Part shown: in pieces, positions 15,898 to 22,341 of the stretch
How the letters are laid out: each line of letters opens with the position of its first letter
Position numbering within the stretch: position 1 is the stretch's first letter
Assembly (NCBI GenBank): GCA_903832055.1
Contig: CAILAC010000016.1
Span: forward strand, 310,001-374,000
DNA from: an uncultured Acidobacteriota bacterium
GTDB taxonomy: Bacteria; Acidobacteriota; Terriglobia; Terriglobales; Acidobacteriaceae
Direction: 5' to 3'
DNA: 64,000 nt
Translations under genes and position numbers: made by a program
The notes under the pieces: model-generated
Databases searched by the model: none
Told to the model about the DNA's origin: nothing
What the model saw: only the letters and a program-made list of their open reading frames with translations

Positions 15898-16761
15898 CTA
15901 TCTCCCAGGTTCAGCGCCGGGTTTTGCCTCCCGCCGGTCATGGTGCAGTTTGACTGAATTGGCGTCCGGCACGCTCTTTCCATCCGGAGGGGAGGTAGCG
16001 GGCTGCGCTACTGTCGGCACAGGTTTTTCAACCGCAGCGAGAGATGCATCCCGGCAACCCTTAATCCCTATACCGGCAAACAGACCGATAAGGAGTGCCG
16101 CGCCACAAGCCATTGGAATCCAAATGCGCAGCACATCGTTTTTCAGTTCATGCAGGAGCGCGTCAACCGTCTTTGCCCTGCTTTCCAGGGAATATGTCAA
16201 TCGGTTGTTGGCAGACTCAACTTGAGCGACGACCCCGCCGCGCGAATCCGACAAATTGCGCAAGGCAGTGGAGAGTTCCTTTTGGGCAGCCGACAGGGCC
16301 GCGCTGGTTGTTTGCAGACCGTTGACGGTGGCCGTTATGCCCGATTGAAGAAAGTGCTGGCGCAGACTCTCGCCCAGGAGCTTTGCAATTTGCGCCGGAT
16401 CAAGACCGGCCTCAATTTCGCCGGGTAGAGCAGAAGTCCTCGCCTCCAATTCGTGAACATAGCCGAGCATTTCCTGTTGCGCTTCACTCGAGAACTGCCG
16501 GTGCAGATCAAGCATTTTCTGAAAGCGTTCGCGCTCATCGGCAATATCCTTTGGCGTGTGGCGGGTGAGCAGGGCCAGGATGCCCATCGCTTCGAGAATG
16601 CGCAGCATTTCATCGTCCGGGCTGAGCGTCCGAGTATGCGCGAGAACGCGATAGTATGCTGTCTGTAACTCTTCCGGCACCAGGCGGGCGAGAGAGTCGA
16701 AGAGCGTCGGCTCTCCCGCCGTGACAACTGCGAGTTGGGAAGTGACCGGAGCCGTACTCAT
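15898..16761 (-). CDS. TraM/StbC-like mobilization accessory protein with one membrane helix
   Basis: A 287-residue protein of no recognised family. Residues about 20-200 are mostly helical with heptad-like stretches (KELSTALRNLSDSRGG, VESANNRLTYSLES). One strong membrane helix (about 212-233) follows, then a short Pro-rich tail that would be periplasmic. Its start overlaps the stop of the ParA-like gene by 4 bp, so translation is coupled. By position it is third in an HTH - ParA-like - accessory operon, as TraM in IncP traKLM or StbC in R388 stbABC; that equivalence is inference from gene order. Confidence 0.6.
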   Translation of the reverse strand: MSTAPVTSQLAVVTAGEPTLFDSLARLVPEELQTAYYRVLAHTRTLSPDDEMLRILEAMGILALLTRHTPKDIADERERFQKMLDLHRQFSSEAQQEMLGYVHELEARTSALPGEIEAGLDPAQIAKLLGESLRQHFLQSGITATVNGLQTTSAALSAAQKELSTALRNLSDSRGGVVAQVESANNRLTYSLESRAKTVDALLHELKNDVLRIWIPMACGAALLIGLFAGIGIKGCRDASLAAVEKPVPTVAQPATSPPDGKSVPDANSVKLHHDRREAKPGAEPGR

Positions 16762-17483
16762 GGCAAGAACACCTGCCTTGCACGGTCGAATTCAGAGAAG
16801 AGCCGCCGCCGGTAACTCTGCGCACGCATAACGAGCGACGCCCGTTTGAGTTCGTCAATATCGGCCTTGCGGTCCGCTACCTGTCCCAGTTGTATTCCGT
16901 GTTGCCGGACTGGGTTTTCAAGTTCAGCAAGCCGGAACTCCATCTGCAAGATTTCCGGCGAAAAGGCTTCGCGGAAACGACTCGCCTGTTCGGTTGACCT
17001 CCAGTATGTGAAATCCGCGAGGGCGCTGGTTGCGTTTTCAACGACGACGTATTCGACGCGATCCTGTAACCGGCTGGCCCAGGCCAGGACGCTTTCGACG
17101 CTGGCCGGGTCCGGTGTGACCACGCCGACCGCTGTGAAGCGGACACCCATCGCGGCTACGTCCTCGTACATCGACTCGAACCAATCGGCGGCAACCTGCC
17201 CGGCACCCGCACCCATGTCGGCGAGGATGATCGGTGTACCGCCGTCAAGGTGATCGACAAAGGCGTCGAGGCCAGCAGGCGTGTGAATGTTGACCTTGGT
17301 CACAGTGCCATTGAAGAAGTGCTTCAACGAACCGCGCGCTTTATTCTCCGTATCGAGATCGAGCAGGGTGACCGGAATTTCATTCGTGGCGAACCACTCG
17401 GCCAGGGCAACCATGACGCCGGTTTTGCCCACTCCGCCTTTGCCGCCCATGGTAAAGACGACACGCTTTGAATACGCCGTCAT
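16758..17483 (-). CDS. ParA/MinD-type ATPase (TraL/StbB-like)
   Basis: 241 residues with the deviant Walker A motif KGGVGKT at residues 15-21, a switch segment VTLLDLDTENKARGSLK, and PIILADMGAGAG as the Walker B region. ParA-like ATPases in oriT-proximal operons (TraL of IncP, StbB of R388) help position or stabilise the DNA and aid transfer. It overlaps both neighbours by 4 bp: its start with the end of the HTH gene, and its stop with the TM protein. This is a tight three-gene operon reading away from the right att site. Confidence 0.85.
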   Translation of the reverse strand: MTAYSKRVVFTMGGKGGVGKTGVMVALAEWFATNEIPVTLLDLDTENKARGSLKHFFNGTVTKVNIHTPAGLDAFVDHLDGGTPIILADMGAGAGQVAADWFESMYEDVAAMGVRFTAVGVVTPDPASVESVLAWASRLQDRVEYVVVENATSALADFTYWRSTEQASRFREAFSPEILQMEFRLAELENPVRQHGIQLGQVADRKADIDELKRASLVMRAQSYRRRLFSEFDRARQVFLP

Positions 17484-17860
17484 TGCTCACCTCCGTTGCT
17501 TGTTAAGGTCAAAGGTTCGTTCTCACGGAAAACAAAGCGGGCAGGCTTCGCAGTCCGCACCACTGGCTTTGCTTTGAAGGCGCTAACGCGGTCAAGCACC
17601 GGCGACTCTGCCGTAGCAAGCTGGATTGGCGGCAGTTCGAATTGTGTGCGCTTGCGATGCTTGGCGCGGACCTTCACAAAGGAATGCAGAGTGCTCGGGG
17701 CAACGTACAAGCCAAGGCGCTCCTCAAAGAGGTGCGCAACCTCGCGGTACGTCCGCCCCTTGCGTCGTAGCTCGCGGATCAGCTCACGGTGGGGTTCGAG
17801 TTTCGAGCGGTATGTTTTTTCAGGGAGAGATTCGAGAATTGTCCGAAGTTCTGGTTCCAT
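17480..17860 (-). CDS. TraK/StbA-like helix-turn-helix protein
   Basis: A basic protein of 126 residues. The N-terminal half reads LRRKGRTYREVAHLFEERLG and then VAPSTLHSFVKVRAK. This resembles the arrangement seen in oriT-binding TraK-like proteins and transposase-type helix-turn-helix domains (ELRRKGxTYxEIAxxL). The start at 17860 (MEPELRT) is chosen because GGAG lies about 10 bases upstream. It is first in the operon with the ParA-like gene and lies about 130 bp from the right att site. It probably binds a site near oriT or in its own promoter. Confidence 0.65.
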   Translation of the reverse strand: MEPELRTILESLPEKTYRSKLEPHRELIRELRRKGRTYREVAHLFEERLGLYVAPSTLHSFVKVRAKHRKRTQFELPPIQLATAESPVLDRVSAFKAKPVVRTAKPARFVFRENEPLTLTSNGGEQ

Positions 17861-17991
17861 TGAATTGGCTCCAGAGCACCTCACTGCGTTGTTCCAATAG
17901 GCGTCCGATAAGCGGCTCCGACGGTTCCTGAAAGTGCCTTACTGCGCTATCCATGCCACCTAGTTTCAATAAGTTACCAGGCGTTCGGCCA

Positions 17992-18037
17992 CTTTCACGG
18001 CGATAACACGGGTTCGAATCCCGTCGGGGACGCCAAT
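17992..18037 (+). repeat. Attachment site copy 2 (junction between elements 1 and 2)
   Basis: A 46-bp direct repeat of the tRNA-Glu 3' half, with no tRNA 5' half in front of it. It is the right end of element 1 and the left end of element 2. The sequence just inside element 2 (TCAACAACTTA at about 18041) resembles that just inside element 1 (TCAGCAACTTA), which suggests related left-end integrase-binding sequences. Confidence 0.9.
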
Positions 18038-18076
18038 CATATCAACAACTTAGCAGTATCCCCTAAAGACCGATCG

Positions 18077-18102
18077 AAAAGCGGTGACGCTATGGTGACT
18101 AA
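18077..18102 (+). repeat. 26-bp direct repeat, left copy in element 2
   Basis: Identical to 21607-21632. Each copy contains GGTGAC twice, 11 bases apart (GGTGACGCTATGGTGAC), the kind of short tandem motif that integrases bind as arm-type sites. This copy lies 40 bp inside the left att site and just downstream of the integrase stop. Confidence 0.8.
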
Positions 18103-18108
18103 CTGAGG

Positions 18109-19155
18109 CTAACCTAGCACGTTTTGCCCCACCATCCCGCCCATGATTCCATCCAATTTGCCTACCGCCGTCGCCATGTAGTACGGGGAGAGGTGCGCAT
18201 ACCGTTGGGTCATCCGGGCCGTCTTGTGGCCTAGCAGATTACCAACCGCGTAGAGGTCTACTCCGTTCTGCACCAGCCACGATGCAGCGGTGTGGCGTAA
18301 GGTGTGAAAGCTGGCGTCCGGGATGCCCAGCCGCTCGAAAATCCTCTTGGTGTATACGGAGAGCTTCGCAGCATCCACACCAGCGAAAACGGGAGCAGCA
18401 GCCACGCCTTCTGGCAGGGAGCCGAGAACGGTTAGAGCAGCGTCGGATAGGGGAAGGATGCGCAAGGCCCCATTCTTTGTTTCCCGAAGATAGACCCGGC
18501 GGTTTGCCTTGTCTACGTCCATCCAGCGAAGCGAGAGCATTTCCCCGCGCCGGACTCCGGTACAAGCAGCAAAGGCCATCGGTGCGCGGAGCCATTCGGG
18601 AGCCGTTTGCAGAGCAGCCTTTAATTCCCCTGGAGTGAGGTAACGAGTCTTCCCCGGTGGGAGTTTGGGCAGTCGCGCACCAGCCGCCGGGTTCTCATTC
18701 AACAAATCCCATTCCACGGCCAACTTGAGGCAATGCTTCAGGACGCTCATTTCCTTGGCTACGGTGGCGGGCTTGACTGTCTCCGACCGCGTTTCGATGT
18801 ATTGGGCAATAGTGAGCTTGGAAATGGCCTTCGCTTGCTCCGGGAGATGCATCTTGATCGTTTCCAGAATGCCACCCAAACGGGCAAACGTAGTGGGCCG
18901 AATGCGTGGCTTCTGGTGCCGGGAGTACCGTGCCATTAAATCCGCTGTGGAAATGTCACTAGCTGGACGCACTCCCAAATCCCGTGCGCGTTCCTCACGG
19001 GTGCGGATGAGCGAGAGCGCATCCACCGCTTGCTTGCGGGTGTGCGCCTCCACCCGTTCGCGGACCCGCTTTCCGGTTGCGTCGTTGTAGGAAACCCACC
19101 AGCTTCCCCGATCCTTGCGGTAGTACACTCCGTCACGCTCCCTAGCCTTTGGCAT
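18109..19155 (-). CDS. Tyrosine recombinase/integrase of element 2
   Basis: A 348-residue phage-type integrase. An N-terminal AP2-like/arm-binding segment (GVYYRKDRGSWWVSYNDATG) is followed by a core-binding domain and the catalytic domain. Catalytic residues are visible as Arg in CTGVRRGEMLSLRW, H-x-x-R in FHTLRHTAASWL, His in LGHKTA and Tyr in RYAHLSP. The ATG at 19155 is taken as start, overlapping the end of the upstream zinc-finger gene by 14 bp. An in-frame upstream extension is the other gene's territory. Only distantly similar to the integrase of element 1, yet both target the same tRNA half. Confidence 0.93.
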   Translation of the reverse strand: MPKARERDGVYYRKDRGSWWVSYNDATGKRVRERVEAHTRKQAVDALSLIRTREERARDLGVRPASDISTADLMARYSRHQKPRIRPTTFARLGGILETIKMHLPEQAKAISKLTIAQYIETRSETVKPATVAKEMSVLKHCLKLAVEWDLLNENPAAGARLPKLPPGKTRYLTPGELKAALQTAPEWLRAPMAFAACTGVRRGEMLSLRWMDVDKANRRVYLRETKNGALRILPLSDAALTVLGSLPEGVAAAPVFAGVDAAKLSVYTKRIFERLGIPDASFHTLRHTAASWLVQNGVDLYAVGNLLGHKTARMTQRYAHLSPYYMATAVGKLDGIMGGMVGQNVLG

Positions 19156-20065
19156 TTCTCTTTGGTCCTTTCTTCGATTCCGTCTTCTTTTTCTTTGCGC
19201 GCAACTTTCGAACGTTCGCAAGGTGAGCGCATTCTGGACTGCAATAGAGTCTCTTCTGTCTTGACCTGCGTTCATACAGCCTTCGGCAATCGCTCCGCTT
19301 ACAGATGCCGAATTTCACATTTGAGAGGTGATCTATGGTGATCGTCGCCTGAACCGCCTCCATACAAATGGACCGCTCCACAAGAAAATATGGCGGCTCA
19401 TTGATCGATTCAACTTTCAGCGGGGCGGAAGATGTGAGCCATTTGCGAGGCGTCCCCACCAAGGCCCTTCTGTATTCCTCGCGCTGCTCCCAGAATTGGT
19501 TAGGGAATACTGTAGTGCAAGGAAAGGTCCCCGATATGCGACGAAACATCCGATGCCAGAGGCCCCACCGATTCAAGAAGTCGCACAATGCCGACGATTT
19601 CTTCTCCAAATCAAAATACTCGCGACGCATTTCCCGAGCGTCTCTCAAAGGACCGTCGGGCTTGTCCACTGGGAGAAATTCAAGACGCTGCGAGTAGTGG
19701 CCAACGATCATCTCGAAGTTTCGACCATGAAAGTCGTGAGTGTTACTGCGGTTCTCACTGGGATGCAGAATTCCCTTCGGGACGTGATTGCGATCTATCG
19801 GCACGGTGTACTTGTCGAACGAAGCTATTTCGCCCATTGCTGACGGCTTTTCGAGGTGAATCTTGGATGCGATCACTGGATCGAGAAAATCTATACGAGC
19901 TAACACTGTGTCTGGCTCCGGGCGATCTGCTGGGAGCAAAGCCCAGAATCTCGTTGTTGGCCTCTCCCACCAACCGATCAGCTCTGCCCTACATACGGCC
20001 CAACTTGCTCGATAGGGCCGGAATGCAAATTTAGCGGGAATTTCGAAATTTGAATTGTGTGCCAT
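19142..20065 (-). CDS. CGNR-like zinc-finger protein, co-transcribed with integrase 2
   Basis: About 307 residues. The C-terminal part reads FGICKRSDCRRLYERRSRQK and then RLYCSPECAHLANVRKLR. This is a CxxxxC...CxxxC zinc motif resembling the CGNR finger (CxxxxC...F...YCS..C.NR) with a basic tail. The larger N-terminal region is not recognised. Such fingers occur in putative regulators. The start is uncertain: ATG 20065 (MAHNSNFEIP) or a TTG four codons earlier. Its 3' end overlaps the integrase start by 14 bp, suggesting translational coupling and a role in integration or its control. Confidence 0.6.
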   Translation of the reverse strand: MAHNSNFEIPAKFAFRPYRASWAVCRAELIGWWERPTTRFWALLPADRPEPDTVLARIDFLDPVIASKIHLEKPSAMGEIASFDKYTVPIDRNHVPKGILHPSENRSNTHDFHGRNFEMIVGHYSQRLEFLPVDKPDGPLRDAREMRREYFDLEKKSSALCDFLNRWGLWHRMFRRISGTFPCTTVFPNQFWEQREEYRRALVGTPRKWLTSSAPLKVESINEPPYFLVERSICMEAVQATITIDHLSNVKFGICKRSDCRRLYERRSRQKRLYCSPECAHLANVRKLRAKKKKTESKKGPKRNAKG

Positions 20066-20127
20066 GACTTTTGACAAAGCATATCACATAAATCAATTAG
20101 GCTGTGTTTGGAAAGTGAGGTTTTCTC

Positions 20128-20337
20128 ATGGCTGTCATTGCAAAAGTTGAACCGGAATTGGTGAGTGTACAAGGTGCGGAAATTATGACGGGGCGGAGCC
20201 GCTGGAGCTGGAGACGCGACGCTTACGACGGAAAAATTGCGAGCGTGAAGCTGGGAGCAAAGCTGCTCATTCCTATTGCTGAGGTTCGCAGGGTCATTGC
20301 GGAAAATACGCGGCCACGGGTCAAGGATACGAAGTAA
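20128..20337 (+). CDS. Excisionase/AlpA-like HTH protein of element 2
   Basis: 69 residues. The segment EIMTGRSRWSWRRDAYDGKI followed by ASVKLGAKLLIPIAEVRRVI is the excisionase-family helix-turn-helix plus wing. It reads divergently from the integrase operon, and a TTGACA box at 20071 lies in the shared promoter gap. Its stop codon (TAA) overlaps the next gene's ATG by one base, so xis and the PrimPol fragment are translationally coupled. It is likely the excision directionality factor or an AlpA-like activator. Confidence 0.82.
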   Translation: MAVIAKVEPELVSVQGAEIMTGRSRWSWRRDAYDGKIASVKLGAKLLIPIAEVRRVIAENTRPRVKDTK

Positions 20338-20831
20338 TGGCCGCATCCCATTCGCATCCAACGGGCGGGCTTCCCCCTGAGATACTTGCAGCCGCATCAC
20401 GCGGATGGCGATTGCATCCCATCCGCGCCGGTGACAAGGCTCCCCTTGTGAAGGACTGGCCTAATCTAGCAACAACGAACATTGCCCAGCTTGAAGCCTG
20501 GGCAAAGCGATTTCCCGCTTGCAATTGGGGAGTTGCAACTGGGCCTGAGTCCGGAGTCTTTGTCCTGGACGAAGACGGCAATCCGGGCAAGGCTTCGCTC
20601 AAGGCATACCAACTGCAAGGCCTGGAGTTGCCTCATACGCTCACCGTGACCACGGGAAACGGGAGACACCAGTATTTCAGATGGCCGCCCGGAGCCATCC
20701 TCAAGAACTCAACCGGTCAACTGGCGGAGGGCTTGGATATTAAGGCGAGCCGGGGATGCGTGGTGATACCGCCGTCCATCCATTCAAGCGGAAAGGAATA
20801 TGCCTACCTTGACGCCAATGCCCTGGTATAG
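20337..20831 (+). CDS. PrimPol (bifunctional primase/polymerase) domain, stand-alone or truncated
   Basis: A 164-residue archaeo-eukaryotic-type primase-polymerase N-terminal domain. The N-terminus GWRLHPIRAGDKAPLVKDW is typical, with NWGVATG, the metal-binding acidic motif VLDEDG (Asp78, Asp80), TTGNGRHQYF (His111) and GLDIKAS (Asp134), then VVIPPSIHSSGKEY. In plasmid and phage replication proteins this domain is followed by a long helicase part, which is absent here. The frame stops right after the domain. It may be an eroded replication protein or a compact primase as in small satellites. Confidence 0.85.
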   Translation: MAASHSHPTGGLPPEILAAASRGWRLHPIRAGDKAPLVKDWPNLATTNIAQLEAWAKRFPACNWGVATGPESGVFVLDEDGNPGKASLKAYQLQGLELPHTLTVTTGNGRHQYFRWPPGAILKNSTGQLAEGLDIKASRGCVVIPPSIHSSGKEYAYLDANALV

Positions 20832-21417
20832 ACGTTTAGACGTGCGGAGATTGCAGCGCGATTCGTTGCTTAAGCGTCGATCCTCCTTCGGTTGGCAGTG
20901 GCTTAGAGGTCGTGAAGTTGACGGGACGATCAACATCCGCCCTGAAGATGACCGAATCATCCTCAATTACAAACATCGTCAGGGAAGCTACGGGGACTGG
21001 ACTGAAATGGAGTATGCCGTGGCAATCGAGCGTACCCCGTGTCACTTCGGAGGGGAGCGAGTTTGGTTTCGCTGCCCGGCGGTGGGATGCCTAAGGCGAG
21101 TTGCCGTGCTCTATGGTGCCAAATACTTCGTTTGCCGGACCTGCTACCGGCTGGCGTATCAGTGCCAGCGCGAAACCGATAGCGACCGTGCTACGCGACG
21201 CGCCTACAGCCTACGCAATCAAGCGTGCGACTGGGGAACAATCTTTGACCCACTATTCAGGCGGAAGGGAATGCACAAAAGAACCTTTGAGCGGATCAAG
21301 GCGCAATATTTCCGAAAGGTCTACACGGCTTTTTCGGATTTTCCGAAAGAGCAAGCATCGCTCGATGGACTGATTGATTTTGATTTGGAAGAGCTGGAAG
21401 CATATTCCCGGCCATAA
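20800..21417 (+). CDS. Zinc-ribbon protein of unknown function
   Basis: 205 residues. Four cysteines in RTPCHFGGERVWFRCPAVGC and FVCRTCYRLAYQCQRE form a zinc ribbon; this CHFGG...CRRVAVLYGAKYFVC pattern recurs in uncharacterised proteins on proteobacterial and acidobacterial mobile elements. The rest is basic and helical. The ATG at 20800 has AAAGGA four bases upstream and lies inside the end of the PrimPol gene (32-bp overlap in another frame). It is part of the xis-primpol transcript. No enzymatic motif is seen. Confidence 0.7.
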   Translation: MPTLTPMPWYRRLDVRRLQRDSLLKRRSSFGWQWLRGREVDGTINIRPEDDRIILNYKHRQGSYGDWTEMEYAVAIERTPCHFGGERVWFRCPAVGCLRRVAVLYGAKYFVCRTCYRLAYQCQRETDSDRATRRAYSLRNQACDWGTIFDPLFRRKGMHKRTFERIKAQYFRKVYTAFSDFPKEQASLDGLIDFDLEELEAYSRP

Positions 21418-21774
21418 GCCAGCAATTGAATTTGGCAAATGATTTCGGAAAATCTCCGCGCGCGACGCGCGCACGAGCGTCTGTTCGGACAGGCTTGGAT
21501 GGATTGAGCAAGCCGCAACGCCCCCGCTTTCTGGTCCGAAAATTACTGGAATTGCGCGGGGAACGAGAGGATAACAGCGTTTTCCTCTCATTAATTAGAC
21601 ACTTCAAAAAGCGGTGACGCTATGGTGACTAAGCCGGTGCAACAATGGGCAAAGCGGGTGCAAACCGATGCACGATGAAAAGGTGGGAGAATCGCTCTCA
21701 ACCCTCTGTAAACATTGAGGATTTACACGATTTTCCCAACTGGTGCAAATCTAGCAAAATACCTATCGGACCCG
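21418..21774. other. Right-end non-coding arm of element 2
   Basis: No gene is seen. It holds the second 26-bp repeat (21607-21632) and three GGTGCAA heptamers (near 21636, 21655 and 21738) running up to the att site. This is consistent with an attP arm carrying several integrase or excisionase sites. Confidence 0.6.
21607..21632 (+). repeat. 26-bp direct repeat, right copy in element 2
   Basis: Exact copy of 18077-18102 with the internal GGTGAC pair. It lies 142 bp inside the right att site, in the same orientation as the left copy. Confidence 0.8.
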
Positions 21775-21820
21775 CTTTCACGGCGATAACACGGGTTCGA
21801 ATCCCGTCGGGGACGCCAAT
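21775..21820 (+). repeat. Attachment site copy 3 (right end of element 2)
   Basis: A third copy of the 46-bp tRNA-Glu 3' half, identical to copy 2. It marks the distal end of the tandem array, and ordinary chromosomal sequence begins after it. Confidence 0.9.
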
Positions 21821-22341
21821 TACATCCATAACGTAGCAATAGCCTCAGGAAGTACAAGCAAGCAGCGCGCGGTTGGGACCAAGACCCTGCAATGCTTTCA
21901 AACCAGATGCATCCAAATGGCTGATTCAGTCGTAACATGACACCCAAAATTTGGATTCGAAATGTTCACCATCAGCACGCGGCGTTTCGTCCGTGAGTAT
22001 TCGGGCCTGCACTCGGTGCATGCGTCGAGACCGCTAAGCTTTTGAGATAGTAGGAAATTGCTCAGGTCAGCAAGTGGAGTCCTGCGGATTTTTTGTGTTA
22101 CTCAACAATAAATAAGTCAAAGTTAATCCAGACCTTTGATGTGTTGCAGTCCTCGTCGCAGTTCATCACATAAATACCGGCATGATAACCGGGGCAAGAC
22201 TGCTCTCAATTGCAGACCTGATACCCACACTCCGGCTCCCATACGGGAGTTGCGGCGCACAGATTTCGATTCCGTCTGACCGGGTTTGTATCGCAGGCGC
22301 CTTGCTTGCATTCAACTCAGCGCCTGCGATGGATTTGCGAC
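21821..22341. other. 521-bp intergenic region beyond the islands
   Basis: No gene or RNA is recognised. The region lies downstream of both the island end and the Ig-repeat gene. A 10-bp inverted repeat near its right end is listed separately. Confidence 0.6.
22291..22329 (-). terminator. Inverted repeat downstream of the Ig-repeat gene
   Basis: TCGCAGGCGC (22291-22300) pairs with GCGCCTGCGA (22320-22329) across a 19-base loop, 13 bases past the stop codon of the minus-strand Ig-repeat gene. There is no U-run, so it is only a possible terminator or mRNA-stabilising hairpin. Confidence 0.4.

Larger units (their letters stand above)
4097..18037. mobile_element. Element 1: mobilizable tRNA-Glu island with MobF relaxase and defence/Sel1 cargo
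   Basis: This segment lies between att copies 1 and 2. It carries integrase and excisionase at the left end, a TrwC-like MobF relaxase with a candidate oriT, and a TraKLM/StbABC-like operon at the right end. No coupling protein (VirD4) or mating-pair genes are present, so transfer would need a helper. Cargo is a SIR2 protein, a J-domain/Sel1 cassette, an HNH-like protein and an Abi gene with a small RNA. Because insertion rebuilds the tRNA 3' end, the tRNA-proximal element should be the later arrival. Confidence 0.88.
18038..21820. mobile_element. Element 2: 3.8-kb mini-island with integrase, excisionase and PrimPol fragment
   Basis: This segment lies between att copies 2 and 3. It contains a tyrosine integrase, a zinc-finger protein overlapping it, a divergent excisionase, a PrimPol domain and a zinc-ribbon protein. 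Both ends carry the same 26-bp motif (18077 and 21607). The integrase-excisionase-primase layout recalls very small phage satellites or plasmid-derived islands, but no capsid, packaging or relaxase gene is present. It may be a decayed or helper-dependent element. Confidence 0.85.

Noticed and set aside
14579-17990. A 12-bp match (CAGGCGTTCGGC) at 14579 and 17979 as a cryptic att site
   Set aside because: Too short, and the 14579 copy is not followed by the tRNA half; probably chance.
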